A stretch of DNA of 64,000 bases from Chromatium weissei (GTDB lineage Bacteria > Pseudomonadota > Gammaproteobacteria > Chromatiales > Chromatiaceae), in contig NZ_NRRR01000001.1 of NCBI RefSeq assembly GCF_016583765.1, positions 1 through 64,000 on the forward strand, in the 5' to 3' direction. Below are positions 35,588 through 45,692 of this stretch, in pieces. Each line of letters opens with the position of its first letter. Position 1 is the first letter of the stretch. Both the position numbers and the translations under genes were made by a program. The notes under the pieces were generated by a model. That model had not been told where the DNA came from and searched no databases. It saw only the letters and a list, made by a program, of their open reading frames with translations.

Positions 35588-36697
35588 TCACCGGCGATAA
35601 CGCCAATACGCGGCGCAGGCTCCTTCCGATGACACCATGCACGCACCGAGTGGATTTTCTGGTTGGCACACGCGACCGAATAATTTGCAATCCGGCGGTT
35701 GTTTTATTCCGCGCAAAATTGCCGGACATTCGCAGCCGGCGATGTCTTGCGTTGCACCGAGCGTCACTGTAAAGCGTTGTTCTGCATCGAAATTCGCAAA
35801 CTCCGCTGCCAGTTGTAGTCCGCTATTCGGCAATTCGCCCAGCCCGCGCCACGCAAACGTCTCGCGCACACTGAACACCGTCGCCATTAACGCCTGTGCT
35901 TTGCGATTGCCTTCGGCGGTCACGGCGCGAGTGTATTGATTTTCAACGATATTGCGTCCAGCGTTGCATTGTCGCACCAGCATCAACACGGCTTGCAGCA
36001 CGTCCAGCGGTTCAAATCCCGTCACCACCACCGGCAGCCGATAATCTTGTGCAACAAAATCATAGGGATGCGTTCCAATCACCGCGCTGACGTGCGACGG
36101 CCCGAGAATGCCGTCCAGTTGCACGCGATTGGGCGCGGTGTCACCAAGAATGCAGCGCAACGCCGCTGGCGTGAGGACGTGATTACAAAACACCGAAAAA
36201 TTGCGCAGGCGCTCGGTGCGAGCAACATGCAGCGCGACTGCCGTCGGCGGTGTCGTGGTTTCAAAACCAATTGCAAACAACACAATTTGGCGCTCAGGAT
36301 TGGCACGCGCAATTTGCAGCGCATCTTGCGTCGAATAGATCACGCGAATGTCCGCGCCTTCTGCTTTAATTTTTAACAAACTGCGTCGTTGACTGGCGGG
36401 AACGCGCAGCAAATCACCATAACTACACAGCGTGACATCGTGCTCGGTTGCCAACGCCAGCGCGTGATCAAGTCGCGCTATTGGCAACACACACACTGGA
36501 CAGCCGGGACCGTGAATAAACCGCACATTCGGCGGCATCAACTGCGCAATGCCGTAGCGAAAAATGGCGTGCGTGTGACCGCCGCAAAATTCCATCAATC
36601 GATAAACACGAGCGGACTCAACTTCAGCATGAATCGCAGTGACCAGCCGCTGTGCCAGCGCGGAATCGCGGAATTCATCAAGGAATTTGAGAGTCAT
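35588..36697 (-). CDS. hypD: Hydrogenase maturation protein HypD, without other hyp genes
   Basis: HypD works with HypC to assemble the Fe(CN)2CO group of [NiFe] hydrogenases. The 369 residues carry MEFCGGHTHAIFRYG, IHGPGCPVCVLP, ATEHDVTLCSYGDLLRVP and GFETTTPPTA, and the C-terminal iron-sulfur region CECPAILRG...C..FGRVCQPENPLGACMVSSEGACAAYWRY. All key cysteines look present. No hypA, B, C, E or F and no hydrogenase structural gene is visible in the window, which is unusual because hypD is normally clustered. Confidence 0.95.
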   Translation of the reverse strand: MTLKFLDEFRDSALAQRLVTAIHAEVESARVYRLMEFCGGHTHAIFRYGIAQLMPPNVRFIHGPGCPVCVLPIARLDHALALATEHDVTLCSYGDLLRVPASQRRSLLKIKAEGADIRVIYSTQDALQIARANPERQIVLFAIGFETTTPPTAVALHVARTERLRNFSVFCNHVLTPAALRCILGDTAPNRVQLDGILGPSHVSAVIGTHPYDFVAQDYRLPVVVTGFEPLDVLQAVLMLVRQCNAGRNIVENQYTRAVTAEGNRKAQALMATVFSVRETFAWRGLGELPNSGLQLAAEFANFDAEQRFTVTLGATQDIAGCECPAILRGIKQPPDCKLFGRVCQPENPLGACMVSSEGACAAYWRYRR

Positions 36698-36784
36698 GCA
36701 CCAAACCCCAATTTAGTTGCGGCATGTAAAAATGTTCTTCTAAAATGCATGGTTATACCAAAACAAATATGATTCTATGGTTCA

Positions 36785-39007
36785 ATGATCATGGTTAAAT
36801 CTACCGGCAACCTGCCCGAATTCACAACATCTGATGAGATGGCAATTCGTCATTGGCTGGCACAACTGGCAACGCTTTATCCCGCCGAAGCACTGGCGCA
36901 AATCACCGCCGCCAGCGCCGCATTAGCGCAGTGTCGCGGCAATCAACGCATCGAAACCGGTGAAACGCACATTCGCCATGTGCTTTCGACCGCAGATATT
37001 TTGGTGCAATTACAAATGGATGCTGAAACGCTGGTTGCGGCGCTGCTCAACGGCTGCCTGAATCAGAGTGAATTGACTGCCGAGCAGTTAACAGCGCGGT
37101 TCGGCGCGGGAATTGCGCACATGGTCGGCGATCTAGCGCGCATCGGGCAGCTCGCCAATGTGAACGCGATCATCGCCGCCAAAGATCAGGAAGAGCATGA
37201 GGAAAATCTGCGACGGCTGCTGCTCGGCATTGCTGAGGATGTGCGCGTGGTGTTGATCGTGCTCGCCGAGCGAATGCACTTAATGCGCGCAATCAAACAT
37301 TTAGAACCGGAGCAGCGATTTAAGATTGCCCGCGATACGCAGCGCGTGTATGCGCCGCTGGCAAATCGGCTCGGTATTTGGCAAATCAAATGGGAATTGG
37401 AAGACCTCAGTCTGCGTTATTTGCAACCGGATGAATATAAACGCATTGCCAATTTGCTGGTGGAGCGCCGCACCGAGCGCGAGCAGTACATCGCTGCTGT
37501 GATTGAAACGCTGCGCAGCGCCTTTGCTGAAGCCGGAATCACAGCGGAAATCACCGGACGACCCAAACACATTTACAGCATTTGGAAAAAAATGCGCCGT
37601 AAAGCGGTTGATATTGAAGAGATTTTCGATTTGCGGGCGGTGCGCATTTTAGTGCCGACCGTTGCCGATTGTTACGCCGCGCTCGGTCTGGTGCACGGAC
37701 GTTGGAAACACATTCCGAAAGAGTTTGACGATTACATTGCCACGCCCAAAGGCAATTTTTATCAATCGCTACACACGGCAGTCATCGGCCCAGAAGACAA
37801 GCCGCTGGAAGTGCAAATTCGTACGCACGACATGCACCGTCATGCGGAATTCGGCGTGGCGGCGCACTGGGCGTACAAGGAAGCGAAGGGTCACGATGCC
37901 GCGTTTCAGCGCCGCGTCGTGTGGATGCGCAACTGGCTGGAATTAAAAAGTGAAGGCGACAATGCCAGCGGTTTTATGGATCGCTTCAAAGCCGAATTTG
38001 AACCGGTGCATATTTACGTGCTCACGCCACAATCGAAGGTGATTGAACTACCGAAGGGCGCAACTCCGCTGGATTTTGCCTACACGATTCATTCTGAAAT
38101 CGGCAATCGCTGCCGCGGCGCTCGCGTCAATGATCGCATCGTGCCGCTGAATCAATCGTTGAATAGCGGCGATAAAGTGGAAATTCTGACGCAGAAAAAT
38201 GCGGCACCGAGCCGCGATTGGCTCAGTCCGCATCACGGTTATTTGATTACCGCACGGGCGCGCAATCGCGTGCGGCAATGGTTCAAACAACAGCATTTCG
38301 ATCAACATGTTCAGGATGGACGCGCCGCGCTGGCGCTCGAATTGGGACGTGCTGGATTGCCGGATAAAACACGATTGGAGGCGCTGGCGCAGCGATTTAA
38401 CTATCGGCGTGGTGAGGAATTATTGGCAGCGATTGGCAGCGGTGACGTTGCGGCGGGACAGATTGCGCGGCAATTAGAACCGAAAATCGAGCCAGCAAAA
38501 GACATCGAACAGCGCCCGCTAAAACCCAAAACCAATGGCACGGCGCGAAAAACTGGCGCGAGCGATGTGGTGGTAGAAGGCGTTGATGATCTGATGACGC
38601 AGATTGCGCAGTGCTGCAAACCCGTTCCGAATGACGACATCATCGGTTTTGTGACACGAGGACGCGGAGTCACCATTCATCGGCAAAACTGCCACAATTT
38701 GCGCAACTTACCGCCAGCCGAGGCGGAGCGATTGGTTCAGGTGCGCTGGGCAACGCAGCCGACGCAGGCGTTATATCCAGTTGATTTGTTTGTGATTGCT
38801 GCCGACCGCAAAGGATTATTGCGCGACGTGTCATCAGTGTTTTCGGATGCGGATGTGGACGTGGTGGGCGTGAATACGCATTCGGATCGAAGCACCGCCT
38901 GTGCGACCATGCACTTCATTATTGAAATTAAGAATATGCAGCAGCTCGGTCAATTAAATAATCGACTGCAACAAATTCCAGATGTATTGGAAGTGCGGCG
39001 ATCTTAA
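36785..39007 (+). CDS. relA: (p)ppGpp synthetase RelA
   Basis: This 740-residue RelA/SpoT family protein makes the stringent response alarmone from ATP and GTP/GDP on stalled ribosomes. The N-terminal hydrolase-like domain is degenerate: the metal-binding HD is replaced by NG in AALLNGCLNQ. The synthetase domain is intact (FDLRAVRILV, EFDDYIATPKGNFYQSLHT, LEVQIRTHDMHRHAEFGVAAHW). The EFDDY sequence matches the EXDD motif of monofunctional RelA rather than the RXKD of SpoT. TGS (VLTPQSKVIELPKGATPLDFAY), zinc-finger-like and C-terminal ACT domains follow. A separate SpoT-type hydrolase must exist elsewhere. ATGs at 36785 and 36791 are both possible. Confidence 0.95.
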   Translation: MIMVKSTGNLPEFTTSDEMAIRHWLAQLATLYPAEALAQITAASAALAQCRGNQRIETGETHIRHVLSTADILVQLQMDAETLVAALLNGCLNQSELTAEQLTARFGAGIAHMVGDLARIGQLANVNAIIAAKDQEEHEENLRRLLLGIAEDVRVVLIVLAERMHLMRAIKHLEPEQRFKIARDTQRVYAPLANRLGIWQIKWELEDLSLRYLQPDEYKRIANLLVERRTEREQYIAAVIETLRSAFAEAGITAEITGRPKHIYSIWKKMRRKAVDIEEIFDLRAVRILVPTVADCYAALGLVHGRWKHIPKEFDDYIATPKGNFYQSLHTAVIGPEDKPLEVQIRTHDMHRHAEFGVAAHWAYKEAKGHDAAFQRRVVWMRNWLELKSEGDNASGFMDRFKAEFEPVHIYVLTPQSKVIELPKGATPLDFAYTIHSEIGNRCRGARVNDRIVPLNQSLNSGDKVEILTQKNAAPSRDWLSPHHGYLITARARNRVRQWFKQQHFDQHVQDGRAALALELGRAGLPDKTRLEALAQRFNYRRGEELLAAIGSGDVAAGQIARQLEPKIEPAKDIEQRPLKPKTNGTARKTGASDVVVEGVDDLMTQIAQCCKPVPNDDIIGFVTRGRGVTIHRQNCHNLRNLPPAEAERLVQVRWATQPTQALYPVDLFVIAADRKGLLRDVSSVFSDADVDVVGVNTHSDRSTACATMHFIIEIKNMQQLGQLNNRLQQIPDVLEVRRS

Positions 39008-39146
39008 ATGCTTCCAATTCTTCTTTTTCAAAGGAGAGAAAAACTCCCTATTTGGGGTCTCGAATCACGATTTCTGGCAAGCTCGGTGACGATGCAAAAC
39101 CTTATCAAGAGCGTGAAGTTAAACAAAAAATTGAAGAGACAACGCG

Positions 39147-39386
39147 ATGAAAGATAGCACTAGATATTTAAAAAATGTCGAATGGTCGGATGAAGATCAA
39201 TGCTTTATTGGTCAATGTCCCGGTGTTATTAGTCCATGCTGTCATGGTGATGATGAAATAACTGTTTATACCGAACTTTGTACAATTGTTGATGAATGGT
39301 TAGCGTTATGGAAACAAGAAGGTAAACCATTACCGCCACCAATGTATGGTAAAGGTATTGCACAAAAATTGGCTGATGTTGCCTAG
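39147..39386 (+). CDS. HicB-like small protein
   Basis: This 79-residue protein (STRYLKNVEWSDEDQCFIGQCPGVISPCCHGDDEITVYTELC...) matches the HicB-like family often annotated as pilus assembly protein HicB: a partial RNase H-like fold, without the C-terminal DNA-binding part of classical HicB antitoxins. No HicA toxin is adjacent. The start ATG overlaps the stop of an upstream open frame (39031-39150, ending QEREVKQKIEETTR) in ATGA. That frame has no start of its own and may be the 3' remnant of a lost partner gene. Confidence 0.75.
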   Translation: MKDSTRYLKNVEWSDEDQCFIGQCPGVISPCCHGDDEITVYTELCTIVDEWLALWKQEGKPLPPPMYGKGIAQKLADVA

Positions 39387-39609
39387 TAAGTTGTGTGCGC
39401 TAAAAACAGTGGATAGTGGCAATAGATTGGTTCTCACAGAGAATATGAGAAAATGATTCAAAAGCTGTAGCTTTTCAATGAAAGAATACTTGAAATGATT
39501 ATTGGAAAGCGAAATCATTTTGTGGATTGATGAAGTTTTTAGGTTGGCTTTAGCTTCAATCAAAATTGTAGCTTTTCTATTTTTTACACACAAGTAGGTC
39601 TCGATCATC
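39387..39609. other. AT-rich intergenic stretch
   Basis: About 220 bp of AT-rich sequence separates the HicB-like gene from the next gene. I see no gene, tRNA or strong hairpin in it. Base composition is clearly lower in GC than the relA and mtnA genes on either side. Confidence 0.5.
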
Positions 39610-40107
39610 ATGTTTTGGATATTCACACTTATATTTTTTGTACTATCATCAATGACTACTTTTGCGGGGCCTGAGTCTGATTTTGATACTCAGGTATGCA
39701 GTACATATAAGGACATGCAGGATCAACTGAATTGCTGTAAAGAATTGGGGTTGCCAAATGATAAATGTATTAGAAATTTGCGCAATCCAGAGCTGCCTAC
39801 TTATACATCTGGTGCGCAATGGTACGAAGGCGGAACGTTACACCGCGCTACTATTGAAAAGTGGATAGCATCTGACTACAAAGATCGGCTAGCAACATCG
39901 GCCGACTTTTTTGTCTCAATTAGTAGAAAGGAAAATCCACGACTCCTTGACGGAGTCGGGTCTATTTTCCTAGAAAAAATAAAGGTTCATGCCACTGAAC
40001 TTGAGAAATGTATTAGCGAAATCGGCGCTGAACCTAAAGTTTCACACGGATTTTTGGCAGCAGAGCTAGGAGCAATGTGCTACATCAGAATGTATAAATC
40101 GCATTAA
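39610..40107 (+). CDS. Secreted cysteine-containing protein of unknown function
   Basis: This 165-residue protein has a signal peptide (FWIFTLIFFVLSSMTTFAG), then a cysteine-rich stretch (QVCSTYKDMQDQLNCCKELGLPNDKC). A region GGTLHRATIEKWIASDYKDRLATSADFF and a C-terminal LEKCISEIGAEP...AAELGAMCYIRM follow. The GGTLH..T...W....Y..RLATAAD-type segment occurs in other uncharacterised small secreted or cytoplasmic proteins; I cannot name a function. Codon use is more AT-rich than its neighbours, consistent with recent acquisition. The start and signal peptide look sound. Confidence 0.7.
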   Translation: MFWIFTLIFFVLSSMTTFAGPESDFDTQVCSTYKDMQDQLNCCKELGLPNDKCIRNLRNPELPTYTSGAQWYEGGTLHRATIEKWIASDYKDRLATSADFFVSISRKENPRLLDGVGSIFLEKIKVHATELEKCISEIGAEPKVSHGFLAAELGAMCYIRMYKSH

Positions 40108-40171
40108 ACAGTGCAATGTTTATCCTGAAACGTCCTGCTAACCAGCATGATGCGGTTATTTCATTCCACTG

Positions 40172-41227
40172 TTACTCCATCAGCGCCAGCATTTTCTCCG
40201 TTGTCGGATTCAAAACCACTCCGCGCTCAGTGACAATTGCATCCACCAGCGCCGCCGGAGTCACATCAAACACCGGATTTCGCGCCGCACAACCGGCTGG
40301 AGCAATCCGCCGCCCGCCGCAGCCCAGCAATTCATCGGCATCGCGCTCCTCAATTGGAATCTCCGCACCGCTGGCAATGCTCATATCCACCGTCGATGTC
40401 GGCGCGGCAACCATCACCTTGATGCCGTGATACCGCGCCAGCACCGCCAACCCGTAAGTGCCGATTTTATTGGCCACATCGCCATTCGCCGCGATGCGAT
40501 CCGAGCCGACAATCACCCAACCGACTGTTCCCGTCGCCATCAAACTCGCTGCCGCGCAGTCCGCTTGCAACGTGACCGGAATTCCGTCGTGCAGCAATTC
40601 CCACGCCGTCAGCCGAGCGCCCTGCATCCACGGACGCGTTTCATCGGCAAACACCCGCCGAATTTTGCCTGCCGCAAACGCGCTGCGCACCACACCCAGC
40701 GCCGTGCCGTAACCGCCAGTCGCCAATGCGCCAGCGTTGCAATGCGTAATAATATCAGTCGGTTGTGTAATCAGCGCCGCGCCTAATTCGCCGATGCGCC
40801 GATTAGCATTCCGATCTTCTTGATGAATCGCCAGCGCCTCCGCCAGCAATGCGGCAGTCGGATCGCCGTCATCAAGCTGCGCAATCAACGCCTCCATTCG
40901 CCGCAATGCCCAAAACAAATTGACGGCAGTCGGACGCGCTGCGGCGAGCAGAGCTAAATCCGCCGTGATTGCCGTTTTCCACTTCGCGCCCGCAGCAGCA
41001 AAGGCAGCGCGTCCCGCCAAAACCACGCCATACGCCGCCGTGACACCAATCGCTGGTGCACCGCGCACGACCATTGCCCGAATCGCCTCAGCGACCGCAG
41101 CAGCTTGATCGTAAACGAGAAATTCAGCGCGTTCCGGCAGCAGGCGCTGCTCGGCGAGATATAACTGACCGTCGTGCCACAGCGCGGCATCGTCGGGCGT
41201 GGGAATGGTTGGAATGGTGGTTTTCAT
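40172..41227 (-). CDS. mtnA: S-methyl-5-thioribose-1-phosphate isomerase
   Basis: MtnA converts methylthioribose-1-phosphate to methylthioribulose-1-phosphate in methionine salvage. The 351-residue protein shows [32 protein letters not shown] with the catalytic Cys, [17 protein letters not shown] with the catalytic Asp region, and [27 protein letters not shown] lies six bases before the ATG at 41227 (an ATG at 41230 is three bases closer). It is divergent from mtaD across about 80 bp, so both may share a control region. Confidence 0.96.
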   Translation of the reverse strand: MKTTIPTIPTPDDAALWHDGQLYLAEQRLLPERAEFLVYDQAAAVAEAIRAMVVRGAPAIGVTAAYGVVLAGRAAFAAAGAKWKTAITADLALLAAARPTAVNLFWALRRMEALIAQLDDGDPTAALLAEALAIHQEDRNANRRIGELGAALITQPTDIITHCNAGALATGGYGTALGVVRSAFAAGKIRRVFADETRPWMQGARLTAWELLHDGIPVTLQADCAAASLMATGTVGWVIVGSDRIAANGDVANKIGTYGLAVLARYHGIKVMVAAPTSTVDMSIASGAEIPIEERDADELLGCGGRRIAPAGCAARNPVFDVTPAALVDAIVTERGVVLNPTTEKMLALME

Positions 41228-41306
41228 CATTGGCTCCGTGTGGCATGTTGACCGACATTCTCGCTGATTCAACGCCACAACCAAAGTTGACTGACAGGAC
41301 ACATCG

Positions 41307-42626
41307 ATGCAGGTCGAACTTCTCATTCATGCGCAGTGGATACTTCCCGTTGATCGGGACAATCGTCAATTGACCAACCACGCCATCGCCATTGCTGACG
41401 GGCGCATCGTCGCCATTGCGCCATCAGCCGAAGCGCGGCAGTCAATTCAAGCGCAGCAAGTGATTGAATTACCAGAACATGTGCTGATTCCGGGGCTGGT
41501 GAATGCGCACACCCACGCGGCGATGACGCTGTTGCGCGGATTGGCGGACGATTTGCCGCTGATGACGTGGCTGCACGATTACATTTGGCCGACCGAACAG
41601 CGGTGGGTGAATGCCGATTTTGTCCGTGATGGCACGCGGCTGGCGGTGCTGGAAATGCTGTGCGGCGGCGTAACCTGTTATAACGAAATGTATTTTCATC
41701 CTGAAATCACTGCGCAGGTGACAGCGGCTGCCGGAATGCGGGCGGTAATCGGCATGATCGTGGTGGATTTTCCGACCGGCTACGCGGCGAATGCTGATGA
41801 ATATCTGAGCAAAGGGCTGGCGCTTCACGCGGCCTATCGTGATCACCCGCTGATTCGCGTGGCCTTTGCGCCGCATTCGCCTTATGCCGTTTCCGATGCG
41901 CCGTTGCAGCGAATCAACGCACTCGCCGCCCAGCTTGATGTGCCGATTCATCTGCATCTGCATGAAACGCATGATGAAATTGTGCAATCCGAGCGCGATC
42001 ACGGACAGCGTCCAATCAGCCGCCTCGACCAGCTCGGTTTAATCCACTCGCGGCTGCTCGCCATTCACATGACGCAGTTGAATGACGCGGAAATTGCGCG
42101 GCTGGCGGAAACCGGTGCGCACGTCGTGCATTGCCCAGAATCGAATCTCAAATTGGCGAGCGGGTTTTGTCCGGTGGAGAAATTGCTGGCAGCGGGCGTC
42201 AACGTCGCGCTCGGCACTGACGGCGCAGCCAGCAATAACGATTTGAATATGTTGGGAGAAATGCGCACGGCGGCGCTGCTCGGCAAGGGCGTGGCTGGTT
42301 CTGCGACGGCGGTTTCTGCGACGGCGGCGCTGCGGATGGCGACGATTAACGGAGCGCGGGCGCTGGGTTTAGAACACGAAATTGGTTCATTGGAAGTGGG
42401 AAAATCGGCCGACCTCGTGGCGTTGAATTTCAATGACTCACACACGCAGCCGGTGTATCACCCGATGTCGCAATTGGTGTATGCGGCGAGTCGGCAGCAG
42501 GTGCAGCAGGTGTGGATTCGTGGACGGCAGGTCATTCAGAACGGAGTGCCGACGACGATTGAGGCATCAAAAGTGATTGCAGCGGCGCGGGCGTGGGGCG
42601 AACGGATTGCGCTCGGCGCGAATTGA
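41307..42626 (+). CDS. mtaD: 5-methylthioadenosine/S-adenosylhomocysteine deaminase
   Basis: This 439-residue amidohydrolase (TRZ/ATZ family) has the metal site [25 protein letters not shown], the conserved [16 protein letters not shown], and [21 protein letters not shown]. MtaD enzymes deaminate methylthioadenosine to methylthioinosine, which a phosphorylase converts to methylthioribose-1-phosphate, the substrate of the adjacent MtnA. The pairing supports this over guanine or chlorohydrolase relatives. A good terminator follows 13 bp after the stop. Confidence 0.92.
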   Translation: MQVELLIHAQWILPVDRDNRQLTNHAIAIADGRIVAIAPSAEARQSIQAQQVIELPEHVLIPGLVNAHTHAAMTLLRGLADDLPLMTWLHDYIWPTEQRWVNADFVRDGTRLAVLEMLCGGVTCYNEMYFHPEITAQVTAAAGMRAVIGMIVVDFPTGYAANADEYLSKGLALHAAYRDHPLIRVAFAPHSPYAVSDAPLQRINALAAQLDVPIHLHLHETHDEIVQSERDHGQRPISRLDQLGLIHSRLLAIHMTQLNDAEIARLAETGAHVVHCPESNLKLASGFCPVEKLLAAGVNVALGTDGAASNNDLNMLGEMRTAALLGKGVAGSATAVSATAALRMATINGARALGLEHEIGSLEVGKSADLVALNFNDSHTQPVYHPMSQLVYAASRQQVQQVWIRGRQVIQNGVPTTIEASKVIAAARAWGERIALGAN

Positions 42627-42639
42627 GTCGCAATTAAAA

Positions 42640-42674
42640 AACCCCCATTTCAATTAAAAAATGGGGGTTATTTT
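42640..42674. terminator. Bidirectional intrinsic terminator
   Basis: AACCCCCATTT (42640-42650) and AAATGGGGGTT (42659-42669) form an 11-bp stem with an 8-nt loop, followed by ATTTTT on the plus strand and TTTTTT on the minus strand. It ends mtaD and the convergent gene at 42696-43013. Confidence 0.9.
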
Positions 42675-42695
42675 TATGAATAAAGCGGTTGGCTT

Positions 42696-43013
42696 TTAAC
42701 TGTCTAAATTGGGATGCAGAAGATCAATCAATCGCCAAAATTCATCGCCGCGCCAATAACCTGCTTCCACCGCTGCGACCAATGCAGTTGAACATCCATC
42801 TTCATCACGCTCGGCAATCCAATATGCTGGTAACGCATCGAATAAATGCTGATGCGCCAGCCGTCCATCTGCACTTCGGCATAACCGCACTTCACCGCTG
42901 TCTCGATTTCGAAATGCTGGCATGAATCCCAAAATCAGCGCAGAAGAAATTCGCCCGTTGCATATCGGTGTTTGCGTGTTGGGCGAAGAAACCACTTCCT
43001 GTTTCAACATCAT
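42696..43013 (-). CDS. Conserved hypothetical protein
   Basis: This 105-residue protein has a central motif GFMPAFRNRDSGEVRLCRSADGRLAHQHLFDALPAYW, which I recognise as a pattern in uncharacterised proteobacterial proteins, and a C-terminal GYWRGDEFWRLIDLL. No catalytic or membrane motif is visible. A GGAGG ribosome site lies five bases before the ATG at 43013, which supports it as a real gene. Confidence 0.7.
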   Translation of the reverse strand: MMLKQEVVSSPNTQTPICNGRISSALILGFMPAFRNRDSGEVRLCRSADGRLAHQHLFDALPAYWIAERDEDGCSTALVAAVEAGYWRGDEFWRLIDLLHPNLDS

Positions 43014-43097
43014 CGGTTCCTCCGGTTGTCATCAGCCGTCCTAACGGCGACCGAACTGGGAACTTGAGTGCGTTGAAGTCGGCGTGCGCGTTGCGGT

Positions 43098-43814
43098 TTA
43101 AGCGAATTGATTGATATTGCCAAATGCTGCGCCGGTGAAAAAAGCGGCAATGCGCTCGGTAAGTTGGTTCCGTGCGGTTAAATCAATATCCGCTGTCGTT
43201 TTTGATGAAGCATCCTGCTCGGCAGCGGACGTTTGTGCAGCGCGAAATTGTGCCAATTCCGCTTCCTGCTGTTTTTGCTGCAATTGCGCCAGCGTGCGCA
43301 AATCCTGCGCGGCGTTGGTTTCCATCGTCGTTGCGGCTGCTGCGACTTGCAAATCTTGTCCCGAAGGTTCGGCAGGAGCCAATGCCGCTTGCCGCACGGT
43401 GCGCGCTTTATCGAGCGTCGCGGCGGGATTGCCTGCAACGGGCGAAGTGTCGATACCCACTTCACCACCAATCGCGTAACGCACACCATCCGCGCCAGTT
43501 TGATAATCGTAGCTGGCGGTGCTGGTGATGTAGCGTCCACCCGCAGCGATATGCGCCTGCTCGTGAGCGCGAACTTCGGTATCTCGCTGCTTCAAAAATT
43601 GCAACGTCGCCAGCTCATCCGGTGTCAGCGTTTTCACTGCGGCGGTTGCCGTGGCGCGAGCAGCAGCGCGAGATTCCGTTGCAGTGGACGATTCTGTAGT
43701 GGACGCAGTTTCTGCTGCTGTTTCTTTCACTGTTGGTTCAACGGATGCCGTGCTGGTCGTGGGCGGCGGCGCGAAACGGGTTGGAATTGAAGGCATTACC
43801 GAATGAATGTTCAT
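43098..43814 (-). CDS. Putative metalloprotease of the CJM1_0395/SprA-related family
   Basis: This 238-residue protein has a Ser/Thr/Ala-rich N-terminus (about 1-65), then LTPDELATLQFLKQRDTEVRAHEQAHIAAGGRYITSTASYDYQTGADGVRYAIGGEVGIDTSP. The HEQAH sequence is an HExxH-type zinc motif and this block defines the family. A glutamine/alanine-rich helical tail follows. There is no obvious signal peptide. The ATG at 43814 was chosen with AGG nine bases upstream; a GTG at 43823 is possible. The substrate is unknown. Confidence 0.85.
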   Translation of the reverse strand: MNIHSVMPSIPTRFAPPPTTSTASVEPTVKETAAETASTTESSTATESRAAARATATAAVKTLTPDELATLQFLKQRDTEVRAHEQAHIAAGGRYITSTASYDYQTGADGVRYAIGGEVGIDTSPVAGNPAATLDKARTVRQAALAPAEPSGQDLQVAAAATTMETNAAQDLRTLAQLQQKQQEAELAQFRAAQTSAAEQDASSKTTADIDLTARNQLTERIAAFFTGAAFGNINQFA

Positions 43815-43886
43815 GTGCGGCACCTGTTCTAAAAAACCGATGATTTCGTTATCCGTTCGTCATTGACACTGACAATAGTGTTTTTT

Positions 43887-43916
43887 CTGACAACTGAACA
43901 CTGACAACTGCCAACT
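43887..43916. repeat. Heptanucleotide repeat tract (STRR-like)
   Basis: Four contiguous heptamers CTGACAA, CTGAACA, CTGACAA and CTGCCAA lie in the 190-bp gap between the metalloprotease-like gene and hemC. They are the reverse-complement family of the heptamers at 2420-2454. Confidence 0.7.
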
Positions 43917-44006
43917 TTGAGCAGCCGCTATGCCACAATTGCGCCTCCCGCGCCAACTTCGGTGCGCGTTTCATCGCCTTTCACCGAGTTATTTTTAGGA
44001 ATCAAC

Positions 44007-44936
44007 ATGGTTAATCGTATTCGTATCGCAACCCGCAAATCTCCGCTGGCGCTCTGGCAAGCCGAGCACGTCGCCGCGCTGCTGAAAAATCTGCATTCCG
44101 ATCTCGCCATTGAAATCATCGGCATGAGCACGAAGGGCGACCGCATTTTAGACGCGCCGCTGGCAAAAGTGGGCGGAAAAGGTTTGTTTGTCAAAGAGTT
44201 GGAGCAGGGAATGCTGGCGGGTGAAGCGGACATCGCCGTGCATTCACTCAAAGATGTGCCGGTCGAATTTCCTGATGGACTGTATTTGGCGGTGGTGATG
44301 GAGCGCGAAAATCCGCACGACGCGTTTGTGTCCAATCAATACGCCAATTTGGACGCGTTGCCGCTCGGAGCGTGCGTCGGCACATCCAGCCTGCGGCGGC
44401 AATGTCAACTCGCTGATTTACGACCGGATTTGCGCATCGAACCGCTGCGCGGCAACGTCAACACGCGACTGGCAAAACTCGATGCTGGCGATTACGACGC
44501 GATCATTCTCGCCGCTGCTGGGCTGATTCGTTTGGGTTTTGAGAGCCGCATTCGTGCGCACATCGCGCCGACGACGAGTTTGCCCGCCATCGGTCAGGGC
44601 GCAATTGGTATCGAATGCCGCTGCAACGATCCGCGTATCGAAGCGTTGATTGCTCCGCTGCATCATTCCGAAACGGCTGATCGCGTGTTGGCAGAACGCG
44701 CCATGAATCTGCGACTGCACGGCGGTTGCCAAGTGCCAATTGCGGGTCATGCCGTGATTGAAGGCGACCAGTTGCTGCTGCGCGGTTTGGTGGGAACGCC
44801 GGACGGTCAACGCATTCTGCGGGCGGAAAGTGTCGGATTGCGCTCCGAAGCCGTCACGATTGGTACGCAAGTCGCCGATGCTCTGCTGGCGCAGGGCGCA
44901 GGCGAGATTTTGAGTGCCTTGGCGGAGCTGCATTAA
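44007..44936 (+). CDS. hemC: Porphobilinogen deaminase (hydroxymethylbilane synthase)
   Basis: HemC polymerises four porphobilinogens into hydroxymethylbilane for haem and sirohaem. The 309-residue protein has [51 protein letters not shown] and [12 protein letters not shown] with the dipyrromethane-binding Cys241. The ATG at 44007 has AGGA eight bases upstream; a longer in-frame start at 43917 adds a non-family sequence. hemD begins on the base after its stop codon. Confidence 0.97.
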   Translation: MVNRIRIATRKSPLALWQAEHVAALLKNLHSDLAIEIIGMSTKGDRILDAPLAKVGGKGLFVKELEQGMLAGEADIAVHSLKDVPVEFPDGLYLAVVMERENPHDAFVSNQYANLDALPLGACVGTSSLRRQCQLADLRPDLRIEPLRGNVNTRLAKLDAGDYDAIILAAAGLIRLGFESRIRAHIAPTTSLPAIGQGAIGIECRCNDPRIEALIAPLHHSETADRVLAERAMNLRLHGGCQVPIAGHAVIEGDQLLLRGLVGTPDGQRILRAESVGLRSEAVTIGTQVADALLAQGAGEILSALAELH

Positions 44937-45692
44937 ATGACTGCGCCCTGTGATCTCGGTGGACGTGGCGTGTTGGTCACGCGCCCCGCAGCGCAAGCCG
45001 AACCGCTGTGTCAATTGCTCACGGCAGCCGGTGGGCACGCCATTCGGTTTCCGACGATTGCGATTGCACCGATTGCCACGCCTGAAACTGCCGCGCTGTT
45101 AGCTGAGGCGTGGAATGTGCTCTATTTCGTCAGTCCCAATGCGGCGGAGCAGGCACTGGCGCAGGTTTCCGATGGCAGCTGGGCGCAAGTGAAATGGGTC
45201 GCAGCGGTCGGGCGCGGCACGGCGCGAGTGCTCACTGCTGCTGGTCGCGCACCGAATTTGGTTCCCAATGACCGCTACGAAAGCGAGGCGCTGTTGGCCA
45301 TGCCGGAGCTGGCGGACATGCGTGGACAGCGCGTGTTGATTGTGCGCGGCGTGGGTGGACGGGCGTTGTTTGCGGACACCCTCACTGCTCGCGGCGCGAC
45401 GGTGCAATTTGCGGAGGTGTATCGCCGCGTTCAACCGGAAGTGGATGCCGCGCCGTTGCTGGCGCGCTGGGCGAATGAGGTGGCGGTGGTGATGGCGACC
45501 AGCGATGAAGTGCTGCTGAATTTGGTGACGATGCTCGGCGTGGCAGGAAAAGCGCAATTGTTGCAAACGCCGCTGGTCGTGATTGCCGAACGCACAGCGG
45601 GGCTGGCGCGCAGGCTCGGATTTACAACGGTGAAGGTGGCGGCGCGAGCAGAGGATGCTGCCATTGTGCAAGCCGTGTGTGAATTGTTCTAA
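44937..45692 (+). CDS. hemD: Uroporphyrinogen-III synthase
   Basis: HemD cyclises hydroxymethylbilane to uroporphyrinogen III. The 251-residue protein shows GVLVTRPAAQAEPL, NVLYFVSPNAAEQAL, VAAVGRGTARVL, VLIVRGVGGRALFADTL and MATSDEVLLNLV, matching the two-lobed family. It directly follows hemC. No hemX or hemY is present after it, unlike in E. coli; the 3' end overlaps a convergent signalling gene by 4 nt. Confidence 0.95.
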   Translation: MTAPCDLGGRGVLVTRPAAQAEPLCQLLTAAGGHAIRFPTIAIAPIATPETAALLAEAWNVLYFVSPNAAEQALAQVSDGSWAQVKWVAAVGRGTARVLTAAGRAPNLVPNDRYESEALLAMPELADMRGQRVLIVRGVGGRALFADTLTARGATVQFAEVYRRVQPEVDAAPLLARWANEVAVVMATSDEVLLNLVTMLGVAGKAQLLQTPLVVIAERTAGLARRLGFTTVKVAARAEDAAIVQAVCELF

